Below, piece after piece: positions 43,325-54,700 of a DNA stretch of 64,000 nucleotides; positions within the stretch are counted from its first letter, which is position 1; each line of letters opens with the position of its first letter. The notes beneath the pieces are model-generated. The model was not told where the DNA came from, searched no databases, and worked only from the letters and a program-made list of their open reading frames with translations. This DNA comes from Ctena decussata. Its lineage: Eukaryota > Mollusca > Bivalvia > Lucinida > Lucinidae. The stretch is taken from assembly GCA_963989385.1 (NCBI GenBank), contig OZ022502.1, positions 53,871,454 through 53,935,453 on the forward strand. Direction: 5' to 3'. Made by a program: the position numbers and the translations under genes.

Positions 43325-43494
43325 TGAGCCGAGACATGACAAAACCAACAAAGTGGCACGTACACCGAGCGAAGACTCATATCAGCTTGGGCATCCGCCC
43401 AGAAGACTCTGGTAAGATTTGGCTGATTCCCCAGCTGATCTGAGTATTCGCTGGGCATACATGCCACTTCGTTGGTTTGTCATGTCGCGGCTCA
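43325..43494. mobile_element. fold-back MITE family A, copy 6 (internally deleted)
   Basis: TGAGCCGAGACATGACAAAA to GTCATGTCGCGGCTCA, 170 bp; lacks the asymmetric centre. Confidence 0.85.
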
Positions 43495-44156
43495 GTTATA
43501 AAACCCTAGTATCACCATACCTTTTAATCGTGATTGTTTCTGCAGCCCCCAGGCCGATCATCATAATTGGCTACCATGACATCCTGTGGACGAAAAAGAG
43601 ATTTTACAAGATCTGATTGTATAATAATTTTTCTGTCCAATTCTCATGATGGTGAACCCTAGGGGGCACAAGGGAACGAATCCATAACATGCATCCCCTG
43701 GCACGAGTCGTAGATGTCATGTCAAATTCGGAAACGCATTATACTCTAAAAAGGTCTTATTTTATAAGCAGGATTTTTAAACTAAAAATAGTCAGTCTAA
43801 GCGTCAATATTTGCTTTTTTTCGAAGCAACTTACAAAGGATGCCTGTGAATGAAACAAACAAAAAAAGTTAAACCTACATGTATAAAACCATTAATTAAA
43901 AAGCCTGAACTACATTGGCTGATATACCCATAAAAAAATTTACCAGAAATTACAGAACATTCAGCAAAATATGACGTTTGAACTGTGATAATACAAGCCT
44001 GTTTAGCATGGATCAAATCGTTTCAGGGCAATTTAGTTAATAAATCAAGATAGCTGGTTTCTGCCGAACTAGTCGTGTCATTGTTTTGTTTATATTGTTT
44101 CACTTCCGGCCAATCATGTGATCAAGAAAATCGTTCCATATTTAGACGAAAGGAAA
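43495..44156. other. spacer with family X copy 3
   Basis: 43645-43730 (GTGAACCCTAGGGGGCACAA, GGGAACGAATCCATAACATG) matches family X. No gene. Confidence 0.35.
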
Positions 44157-44390
44157 TAGCGACACGGCAAACCCAACAATGTGGTTTTGCGCCCAGCGCA
44201 GACTCAGATCAGCCTGGGCATCCGCCCAGTCTGATCAAAGTCTTCGTTGTCCGCATGGAGGTAGCTTAGACCCTTAGCTACCCTTAAAGTGCATAGCGAA
44301 GAGTCTGGTCAGACCGGGCGGATGCCCAGGCTGATCTGAGTCTGCACTGGGCGCACAACCACTTTGTTGGATTCGTCGTGTCGCGGCTCA
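44157..44390. mobile_element. fold-back MITE family A, copy 7
   Basis: GCGACACGGCAAACCCAACA at left and GATTCGTCGTGTCGCGGCTCA-type right end; the first bases of the left terminus are lost or altered. Confidence 0.85.
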
Positions 44391-45071
44391 TTTAGCGACG
44401 TGATTGTCACAGTCTCAGTGGAGAAATCGACAACTTGGCTGTCAAAATTGGCGCTAAATTAATTTACTCAAACCTTGATTTGGAGAAATTGTATTCTGTC
44501 TCGATTAACTGAAATTATAGGTTGGGTCAGTTAAATTTGGATGGTTCGTTTCGGCACAAATTTATTTTTCGATAATCGCAGGGAACGCAACAATGACTCA
44601 GTTTGATACTGAAGAAATCCGAAGTCATCCGCAAATTGCATTACATCTTAAGTTTCGTCATAAGCGCACGCTGAATAGACAAAAAGGGAACATCCAACAT
44701 AACCTGTGAATAAAAAGTACAAATAAAAGCATAACTCAGAATGTGATATCTTCCTCAGACAATGTTTCCTTTGGACAAGAAGTCAGCAGACAAAAGGACA
44801 GAAGTTATCGGGGTGATTTATGACGTAAGCCTATCATGAGACTTATCAGGCTGTAAGATGAACTGAGTGTTATATGACTAGTATATATCTTAAAGCCCTA
44901 GGCGTCTGACGGAAAGGCAAAATTAGGTCATTCGGGTTAGGCATGCAGCATTGCGAAATGTCGTATTATCATCGAAGCAATGAGAGTTTAGTGCTAGGTG
45001 CCCGCTGGGTTGCGTGGTTTCTTGCAAAGCCAAAGTAACTGTCGTGAATTTATTACAGTTTCATATTTCAG
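44391..45071. other. spacer
   Basis: No gene or family recognised. Confidence 0.3.
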
Positions 45072-45183
45072 CCAATTTGAATATGCATGTTTCATGATAA
45101 CACTTGGGTTACAATTTGATCAAGAACAGAAGTTTGAAGCAAACCTTCCTACCAAATCCATATTTAGTCATTTACTAGCACCA
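45072..45183 (+). CDS. candidate internal coding exon, unrecognised
   Basis: A pyrimidine-rich acceptor (TTTCATATTTCAG, ending 45071) and a strong donor (CACCA|GTACGT, GT at 45184) bracket 112 nt that are open in one frame. The peptide includes CFMITLGLQFDQEQKF followed by EANLPTKSIFSHLLAP. Composition and splice sites look exon-like, but I recognise no family. It could belong to a large gene whose introns hold the surrounding repeats, or be chance. Confidence 0.25.
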
Positions 45184-46011
45184 GTACGTCATGCCTTCAT
45201 TTTACTGAATGGTCTGTTGTAAAAACGCAACATTTTCAATGCGTCCATAAGAATAACTGCTGAGGACGAAGTTTGATGCAAATGACATACCGTATTAATC
45301 CTAATCAAAGCCTGGAGGTCGTTGCATTTTACAAAAAGTGGGCGTTATTCAGAGCCTAAATTGTGGTAACTCCACCACTGCCAACATACCATTGATAAAC
45401 AGTATTTGGGTAATCTAGTATAGTTCTGAGGAAGTAATTCTATTATTTTTGCCTTCTTCCTCAGTAGGGGGGGGGGGATCCAGGAATATATAGTCTTAAC
45501 CAAACGATTTACGTAAAATATCGTGATTTCTTTTCAACATAATTTAGTGGCTGATCAAATATCTGGTCAAATAAATTGGTTATAAGTCAATGATACCGTG
45601 AATGGGACATCACTTGGAACGATTAAAACCTATTGATTTTGTCTTCTCTCTCTTTCTTCCTCTCTCTCTCTCTCTGTCTCTCTCTCTCTCTCTCTCTCCT
45701 TTGTGCAAGTAACTTATATTAGTGGCCATAAATACAAACTGATAATATTAGCTTAAATATTCATTTTTTCTCTTTTTTTTTTTTTTTTTTTTGCTTCAAA
45801 AATGCTCGATGTATAGCTATGTATAGATGTATTTGTTCATGTTATTTCGTAGTCATACGTTTGCACGATTTTCTTGAGTAATGTGACCGGGAAACAGATT
45901 CTAAAAAGTCACTGACTTACTTCTGTATCCCTTTTAGATTACTGTATGCTAGTTTGATAAATGTTTGTATGTATATAACATGTCAGTATTTTGAATAAAA
46001 TATTGTTTACA
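45184..46011. other. spacer with (CT)n microsatellite and poly(T)
   Basis: CT-rich microsatellite at 45644-45700 and poly(T) at 45773-45793. No gene. Confidence 0.5.
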
Positions 46012-46112
46012 CAAAGGGTGGGGGTCAACTCTTAAAGAAATTCTTTCATTTAAGAGTAGACCCCATTTCAAAAATCTGTCTCATCCAGAGAAGCTAATAG
46101 GAACTCATGCAA
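46012..46112 (+). repeat. MITE family G, copy 8
   Basis: GGGGGTCAACTCTTAAAGAA and TTCATTTAAGAGTAGACCCC form a tight palindrome. Confidence 0.55.
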
Positions 46113-48679
46113 GTAAGTATAACATTATTTTCTGGAAAGAAGCAGGGGCATTTATATTAGCAGGGGCGTTTATTAGGATTAGCACATTAGTTGGCATTAG
46201 CGTCTGGGCAATGCACCGCTCTGGAATTTTGGTTTAGCTCTGTTAAAATTTATGTACGATATCACTCTGTGTATAATAACACCATTATTCTGCTAACTGA
46301 TACACATATTTAAAAACATAACATGCCTTTTGTCCACGCGCTTTTGACTGCTTTAAACAAAATTGGTGGAACACTTATAATACTGCACAGACCATGATTA
46401 TTATATCTTCAACAAGCCAGGAGTCAGTAATATATACTAAACGCTAGATATGTTCAATTCTTACTGCAATCAAATCGTTTTGTGTTAGCTATATTGACCC
46501 GTTGGCATTATCTTTAAACTATAAGAATTTCAATTTTCATTCGAAAGCATGTTGATACTGAATATTGCTTCAGGTATTCTTTGAACAATATAGCATGCGT
46601 AAGAACTGTTACGACGCTCTAGATACTAGTATGCAAATGACGTTTGCCTCCAATATTTACCAAGGAAACCTTGAGAAAACATATCTCATTATTCTAAGAC
46701 AATCTAGCTACTAGCTGTTTGCTATTTGCCTAGTAGAATCTGGATCTATATTTTCTATTGGCTGAGAATAGTCTCTAGTGATTATAAGGAATAGCTTGAT
46801 CAATAAAACAATACGAACAAGTAAAAGTCCATTTGGAGAAGCATTTCTCTTCTACATATACATCACAAGGGCCAATTAGAAACTGGAAAGGACAGAGAAA
46901 CCAGAGTGTCAGTAGAAAATGCCTGTTTCCATACAAAAAGTAGTGCCGAATATTCTAGGGGCTGGGGTATCTTAAAGATTACTACGAGTAATAATTTCTG
47001 TGATTTTTTAACTAAGAAAATGTTTCCTAGGCATATCGTCGAGGTTTTACCATACTAGAATTGACAACGCTTGTTAAGATCAGATGAAAACAACATATAT
47101 CATAAAGCTAAATTTGCTGTAGTGAAGATTGCAGATTCCTTGGCCTGGAATACCGACATTTGATAATAAATGTAGCGGTATTTGTTTTAAATCACAGTTT
47201 GTCTTTATACGGGTTGCCAAATAGGATAGCCGATTGACATATTTCCTAATGACAGTTTTACAGTTAACCAGTAGTTACAGCTTAGACCTATACATGTATG
47301 TTCTTTTTTGTACGTTTTGGAATTTTTATAAAAATGAAACTAAATTGCTCAGTACCAGACTTTACATCTTAAAACTATCTTATAAACTAAACAAATATTA
47401 TCTTCGATGCATTCTTTTTCTTAAGAATCGTCTCGAATCGTCGGTAATTCTGTAAGAAGCAAACACCCTTTGAGCAGATGTTGCATAAAAATCTTATTAT
47501 GTATACATTTGTTGTACTTTATATTTACTCATTTCTCCGACGATTAGGGACTAAGGGATTGACTACAATGAAACATACGGACATAAAATCTGGAGGAAAA
47601 CAAAGAAGATACATATGAAACATGACATTAAACAGGGACTCGTCCTTACTCTCTAACTTCGACATCACTACACCGTTGACGTTAAGAGCGACAAAAATAA
47701 TACAACATAATGCCAGCATCGAAACTGCGGCCTGTCTGCGTAAAAGCTTAAATAATGCTCGTAGCAAGTTTTTTTTTCTAATTGTCGTTTCATCAGCTTT
47801 GGTCAGACTAGCCCGGGCTTATGATTAAATGCTTTGTAGATGTCGGTACCTATGTGCTCCTCGTCCAGTGTCCTCATATGGCCAGACATAATTCGGATTA
47901 AAAATTTGTGACAGAGAAGCCAAAGTTTACTACAGTCAAGGTTGGCAATAAATTGAATTTGATTGTTATTTTATATCATTTGAGGCCAGTGTGTTGGAGT
48001 GTCATGTTAACACCTGCATGCTTCAGTGGTGCTTTGTTTACAACAGCAGGGCCTTTGTTACAAGAGCCCGCGACTCTGCTATGTATACTGAAAGTCTCAT
48101 TGAACTATTGTACCTCAGGTTGTAGTCATACAAACATTTTCAGGTCCACATTAAAGATATGAAGCATCATTTAAGTTATGCAAACGCTTGTGTCTTTCTT
48201 GGGTTGTTGAAGAAATGGACCATGAAAATCACATCAAAATAGCCACATGCGCTTAAAGAAATTTCAGTATTCGCTCAGCATTTAATTTATTTGCAAGTGT
48301 ATAGTTATATGATGAAAATATTCATTGGAATCATACATTAGCTTGTCAAATATATATTCACATAATCATCTGAATCCTTTTGATGCCCGGTTCTTCAAAA
48401 TCATTTCAATGGATGCCTTGCATCTTTTGAGCAGTATTTATGCTATGAAGCACCTTTCTCAATAATAAGCTGAGACGCCAGTACGTTTTAGTTTCCTTCG
48501 TGCTGCATTGCTCTGTTTCTCTCACCTTTACGACTTATTTTATTGTTCGCTTCACCCCTTTGAATACTCGTAGGGTGGGAACTCATTTGTAAACCTGTCA
48601 TTTCTTTGATTCGAGGTATCGAGACATACTCTTTTACTCCAAGTATTGGAACAGCAAAAGGTGTTGGGATAGACTTCCT
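46113..48679. other. gene-free stretch with one weak minus-strand frame
   Basis: A minus frame at 47525-47719 from ATG gives 64 residues starting MLALCCIIFVALNVNG, which looks like a secretion signal, but the start context is weak and nothing downstream is recognised. Elsewhere AT-rich, nothing seen. Confidence 0.25.
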
Positions 48680-48840
48680 TTAGCATCGCTTCTCGATAGG
48701 GATCAACTCAAAGGAAACGGATTGCTACCAGAGGCAAACCCTTTACTTTCAGAACAGTCTCCTGTTTTAGTAAAATTTTGTTATCCCGGCAAGCACACAG
48801 GAAGTCATAAAAGATCTTTTTTGTAATACTGGCCGAAAAT
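48680..48840 (+). repeat. degenerate MITE family G, copy 9
   Basis: GGGATCAACTCAAAGGAAAC, CCCTTTACTTTCAGAACAGT, CACAGGAAGTCATAAAAGAT. Confidence 0.45.
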
Positions 48841-48916
48841 CATAGATCTTGAATTTTGCTACATTTTAAGGGATAGTTCGGCTGGCACCAGCGTAGGCCA
48901 TAATTAGCGTGTTCAG

Positions 48917-49350
48917 GTAAAATTAAAATCTTAAAAAGTTCCTTCAAGAGCAGAGAATACATACAGAAGTAGGAACATGGGCCAGACTACGTAGTTTCGG
49001 CTAATTAAGCCTCGTCAGTGACCCTGACAATATCTGGTGACGAAACCAGAAATAGAGCATACTTTAATTTCTTAATTGTAATTGGACAGTCGATTCAAAT
49101 ACTGATTAATTTCAAAAGGATCTTAATAATATAAAGACGATGATCTAGAATAATAGTCTAAATCGATCTCACATTTTAGATTTCTCAGAATCTATCCCCT
49201 GATCTCAAAGGATGTAAATGAAATATAATCTGCACTATGGATGATGTACGGGGAGACGTTTTACGGCCGCCATACGGCACAACACCAGCTGCAGTGAGGT
49301 AAAATTAAAATCTTAAAAAAGTTCCTTCAAGAGCAGAGAATACATACAGA
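48917..49350 (+). repeat. dispersed repeat family O, copies 2 and 3
   Basis: Copy 2 (48917-49145) parallels 3938-4152. A direct repeat of about 50 bp (TAAAATTAAAATCTTAAAAA then GTTCCTTCAAGAGCAGAGAA) recurs at about 49299-49347, so either the element is partially duplicated or it carries terminal direct repeats about 380 bp apart. Confidence 0.6.
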
Positions 49351-49579
49351 CGTCTAAAAATCAGAAGTTTACAGAACGTATAAAGTTGTTTATTGGGCGT
49401 AGGCCTAAATGGGGAAAATTCATCCTGAAAGAGATTGCACACAAAGTTGAATCAAAATGCATTCAACATTGATTCAACGTCATAAGGTTGATTCAATAAT
49501 GACCCAACGGTTGAAAATTAAGTTTATTCAAACGTTATAGTCATGCTGCTTTGTAGAAGATAACGGTGATTGTCGGAAA

Positions 49580-49706
49580 ATGGCAGTCATAAAGCACAAC
49601 ACATCCAAGACACCAGAGGACGAAAAAGAAAGAAAGACAAAAAAAGTGAACAGCTCATTTTCAGTAACAAACACGCTCAGTCTTACAGAAGAACCGCCTT
49701 CGAACG
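49580..49706 (+). CDS. candidate first coding exon with TN/EH1-like motif
   Basis: ATG at 49580 in a strong context (A at -3, G at +4) opens 42 codons plus one base to a donor CGAACG|GTAATT (GT at 49707). The peptide has a short Lys/Glu/Thr-rich segment then SFSVTNTLSLTEEP. NK-class homeobox proteins often carry an N-terminal TN (tinman/EH1) repressor motif with core FSVxDIL. Here the residue matching Ile is Thr and that matching Asp is Asn, so the match is partial. The homeobox should lie on a downstream exon, but I saw none before 64000. It may be beyond the window, or the resemblance may be chance. Confidence 0.35.
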
Positions 49707-49793
49707 GTAATTTTATGTTTTTTATAACCTTATTTCACACAACATTGACAGAGGCCTGATTACACTGTGCTCAAATATGACTCTTATTCAGGT

Positions 49794-49944
49794 CTGGGTC
49801 TGAGGTTATAAAACTTGAGAACATTCTCAAACTCAAAATAAAGCATACTGATTGGCTGCTTTCGAGCACATGCTGGGAAGCAGCCAATCAGTGTGCTTTA
49901 TTTTGAGTTTGAAATTATTCTCAAGTTTTATAACCTCCAAACAG
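49794..49944. mobile_element. hairpin MITE family E, copy 2
   Basis: 151 bp; TGAGGTTATAAAACTTGAG to CTCAAGTTTTATAACCTCC, arms CTCAAACTCAAAATAAAGCA / inverted, centre TTTCGAGCACATGCTGGGAA. Lies within the putative intron after 49706. Confidence 0.9.
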
Positions 49945-50364
49945 GTTAACTAACATCACACATACTCTCTCAAGTATTTCAATACTTCAAACTGCATTTC
50001 AGGTCCCAGGGAAGTACAGTAAAGAATTACATAAGCTAATAACTAACACTATATGTTTTTGGCTGATAACCAAACGCATGCATGTATAGTATATTATTTA
50101 ATGAACTTGCAGCATGAAAAGATATCATGTATTCAGAACAGTAATGATTTTTTGCATATGCATATATGCTGGCTCGAATTAATCATAATGATTAAACGTA
50201 TCAGAAGTAAAAAATGATTTCTGTAAATTCCTACATGATGTATGTTTCTTTAAAGAGGAACTTTAGACCACACACACACCGTAGGCACACAAACCGAATG
50301 GAATACATATGAGAATGTGCATATCAGAAAACATGGAAAGCTGCTGTACGTTTACCGAACACTG
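49945..50364. other. AT-rich spacer
   Basis: Nothing recognised. Confidence 0.3.
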
Positions 50365-50490
50365 TGTATAGGCGGGAATCTTTTCAAGCGAAAACGAGGT
50401 TCCATTGCACACAGCCTTTCATTATCACCCATCCATAGTCCTGATATGACTAAAGGACGTAAAATCGCAAGTCATCCATCCATCCATCCC
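50365..50490 (+). mobile_element. SINE family C, 5'-truncated
   Basis: CATTGCACACAGCCTTTCAT, AGTCCTGATATGACTAAAGG, ACGTAAAATCGCAAG and a CATCCATCCATCC tail; the tRNA head is absent. Confidence 0.7.
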
Positions 50491-50716
50491 AATACTTTGA
50501 CCAATCTTTGAATCTATATACTAGTATGCGGACAGATTAGGTCCATAACCCAGCCTATGCAGGTTTGTAACGACAATTGTGATCATATGCCATGAATGCG
50601 CTGGCCAACCTGAACGTGTTTCTTCATACCGAGAGGTGCAAAGAAACACACATATAGGTGTCCTCAACAAATTCATTATTCATTTGTTTCTTCATATATA
50701 TAGGTTCACCTTTGTG

Positions 50717-50956
50717 TGAGCCGCGACATGACAAATCCAACAAAGTGGCATGTGCGCCCTGCGAAGACTCACATCAGCCTGGGCATCCGCCCCGGCTGAT
50801 AAGAGTCTTCGCTGCGCGCTTAAAGGGTAGCTCAGGGTCTAAGCTACCCCTGTGCCTACAGCGACGACTTTGATCAGACTAAGCAGATGTCCAGGCTAAT
50901 TTGAGTCTTCGCTGGGCGCACATGCCACTTTGTGTGTTTTGTCGTGTTGCGGCTGA
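50717..50956. mobile_element. fold-back MITE family A, copy 8
   Basis: TGAGCCGCGACATGACAAAT to GTCGTGTTGCGGCTGA, 240 bp. Confidence 0.9.
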
Positions 50957-51775
50957 TGTTTTCCTCTATTTTTTTTTTTTTTTTTTTTTTTTGCAAAATG
51001 AGACGACTGTTATGACGTCATGTTTGTTTGTGTCTAAAATCGACTTTCAGGCGTCTTGGAATGAAAAATAAATAAATAAATAGATAAGGAAATAAATATA
51101 TAAATGAGACTGGTTGGTATATTCATATGTTCACATATTATTTTTATTCATTTTATTCTAATATTTTTTTTTAATTATTTTTTATTTTATTTATTGATTT
51201 TTTACAGGTTTTTTTTCTTTGTAGGTCTTAAGTTTTCAGTATTGGGTGTCCTTTATTTTTATGCATATCAAAGATCATCGGCACCGAAAAAATAATATAG
51301 GTGACGAGAAGCAAATATGTCTGCACAAAGGTCATGTAAAGTATATGTGAAATGTAGGTGATCACTTAAGTTGTCATTTTTTTTTATTTCTGATCAGTGC
51401 ATGTCTTTACACTATACAAGAGATTAAATATTCATAGATGCAAGCAACTGTCAAACTGAACCGATATATCTTTCTCTTAAAACAGTAAATTTTACCATCA
51501 AATGCTCTTTCCACGTGATCTTTTAAACAATTTTCTTCAAGATATACTTGCTATTTTTTTCACCGTTCAACTATTGATCAGGAAAAAAATAATTTAATTA
51601 TTTGAGAAATCTATCTGTTTGAACAAACGCTCCGTTTGGAATTCTCTTGAATTCCATGCCACCATTTCAATCTGCTTTGGAACAAAAACTGTTTAGACAT
51701 TCTATCTTGCATCAAAACACGATTTGCAGTTTCTTTCTATATAGATAAAGCAAGATTGGGCGTTTCTTACTTCCT
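50957..51775. other. AT-rich spacer
   Basis: Poly(T) at about 50968-50992, AAATA repeats at 51066-51100, T-rich 51130-51220. No gene. Confidence 0.4.
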
Positions 51776-54700
51776 AACAAAGTAGGTTTGGCAGCCTATA
51801 TTCCAGTTTTGTCATGCGATGAAGTGCGTGTGGCAGTTTCTGTCTTTGCGACAACGCTCGTTCTGTCTTGCAGTAAAGTACGTTTGACAATCTCTGTCTT
51901 GCAATGAAGTACGTTTTACAGCCTCTTTGTTGCAATAAAGCACACTTTGCGACAAGGCACAATGTGTCTTGCAATAAAGTAGGTTTGGAAGTTTCTGTCT
52001 TACAATAAATTAGGTTTGGCAATTTCTGTCTTACAATAAAGTACGTTTGGCAATTTCTGTCTTGTGTAAAGTACGTTTGGCAATCTCTGTCTTGCAATAA
52101 AGTACGTTTTACAGCCTCTTTCTTGCAATAAAGCACACTTTGCGACAAGGCACAATGTGTCTTGCAATAAAGTAGGTTTGGAAGTTTCTGTCTTACAATA
52201 AATTAGGTTTGGCAATTTCTGTCTTACAATAAAGTACGTTTGGCAATTTCTGTCTTGTGTAAAGTACGTTTGGCAATCTCTGTCTTGCAATGAAGTACGT
52301 TTTACAGCCTCTTTCTTGCAATAAAGCACACTTTGCGACAAGGCACAATGTGTCTTGCAATAAAGTAGGTTTGGAAGTTTCTGTCTTACAATAAATTAGG
52401 TTTGGCAATTTCTGTCTTACAATAAAGTACGTTTGGCAATTTCTGTCTTGTGTAAAGTACGTTTGGCAATTTCTGTCTTGCAATAAAGTACGTTTTACAG
52501 TCTCTTTCTTGCAATAAAGCACACTTTGCGACAAGGCACAATGTGTCTTGCAATAAAGTAGGTTTGGAAGTTTCTGTCTTACAATAAATTAGGTTTGGCA
52601 ATTTCTGTCTTACAATATAGTACGTTTGGCAATTTCTGTCTTGTGTAAAGTACGTTTGGCAATCTCTGTCTTGCAATGAAGTACGTTTTACAGCCTCTTT
52701 GTTGCAATAAAGCACACTTTGCGACAAGGCACAATGTGTCTTGCAATAAAGTAGGTTTGGAAGTTTCTGTCTTACAATAAATTAGGTTTGGCAATTTCTG
52801 TCTTACAATAAAGTACGTTTGGCAATTTCTGTCTTGTGTAAAGTACGTTTGGCAATTTCTGTCTTGCAATGAAGTACGTTTTACAGCCTCTTTGTTGCAA
52901 TAAAGCACACTTTGCGACAAGGCACAATGTGTCTTGCAATAAAGTAGGTTTGGAAGTTTCTGTCTTACAATAAATTAGGTTTGGCAATTTCTGTCTTACA
53001 ATAAAGTACGTTTGGCAATTTCTGTCTTGTGTAAAGTACGTTTGGCAATCTCTGTCTTGCAATAAAGTACGTTTTACAGCCTCTTTCTTGCAATAAAGCA
53101 CACTTTGCGACAAGGCACAATGTGTCTTGCAATAAAGTAGGTTTGGAAGTTTCTGTCTTACAATAAATTAGGTTTGGCAATTTCTGTCTTACAATAAATT
53201 AGGTTTGGCAATTTCTGTCTTACAATAAAGTACGTTTGGCAATTTCTGTCTTGTGTAAAGTACGTTTGGCAATCTCTGTCTTGCAATAAAGTACGTTTTA
53301 CAGCCACTTTCTTGCAATAAAGCACACTTTGCGACAAGGCACAATGTGTCTTGCAATAAAGTAGGTTTGGAAGTTTCTGTCTTACAATAAATTAGGTTTG
53401 GCAATTTCTGTCTTACAATAAAGTACGTTTGGCAATTTCTGTCTTGTGTAAAGTACGTTTGGCAATCTCTGTCTTGCAATAAAGTACGTTTTACAGCCTC
53501 TTTCTTGCAATAAAGCACACTTTGCGACAAGGCACAATGTGTCTTACAATAAATTAGGTTTGGCAATTTCTGTCTTACAATAAATTAGGTTTGGCAATTT
53601 CTGTCTTGTGTAAAGTACGTTTGGCAATCTCTGTCTTGCAATGAAGTACGTTTTACAGCCTCTTTCTTGCAATAAAGCACTCTTTGCGACAAGGCACAAT
53701 GTGTCTTGCAATAAAGTAGGTTTGGAAGTTTCTGTCTTACAATAAATTAGGTTTGGCAATTTCTGTCTTACAATAAAGTACGTTTGGCAATTTCTGTCTT
53801 GTGTAAAGTACGTTTGGCAATTTCTGTCTTGCAATAAAGTACGTTTTACAGTCTCTTTCTTGCAATAAAGCACACTTTGCGACAAGGCACAATGTGTCTT
53901 GCAATAAAGTAGGTTTGGAAGTTTCTGTCTTACAATAAATTAGGTTTGGCAATTTCTGTCTTACAATAAAGTACGTTTGGCAATTTCTGTCTTGTGTAAA
54001 GTACGTTTGGCAATCTCTGTCTTGCAATGAAGTACGTTTTACAGCCTCTTTCTTGCAATAAAGCACACTTTGCGACAAGGCACAATGTGTCTTGCAATAA
54101 AGTATGTTTGGAAGTTTCTGTCTTACAATAAATTAGGTTTGGCAATTTCTGTCTTACAATAAAGTACGTTTGGCAATTTCTGTCTTGTGTAAAGTACGTT
54201 TGGCAATCTCTGTCTTGCAATGAAGTACATGAAGTACGTTTTACAGCCTCTTTCTTGCAATAAAGCACACTTTGCGACAAGGCACAATGTGTCTTGCAAT
54301 AAAGTAGGTTTGGAAGTTTCTGTCTTACAATAAATTAGGTTTGGCAATTTCTGTCTTACAATAAAGTACGTTTGGCAATTTCTGTCTTGTGTAAAGTACG
54401 TTTGGCAATCTCTGTCTTGCAATAAAGTACGTTTTACAGCCTCTTTCTTGCAATAAAGCACACTTTGCGACAAGGCACAATGTGTCTTGCAATAAAGTAG
54501 GTTTGGAAATTTCTGTCTTACAATAAATTAGGTTTGGCAATTTCTGTCTTACAATAAAGTACGTTTGGCAATTTCTGTCTTGTGTAAAGTACGTTTGGCA
54601 ATCTCTGTCTTGCAATGAAGTACGTTTTACAGCCTCTTTCTTGCAATAAAGCACTCTTTGCGACAAGGCACAATGTGTCTTGCAATAAAGTAGGTTTGGA

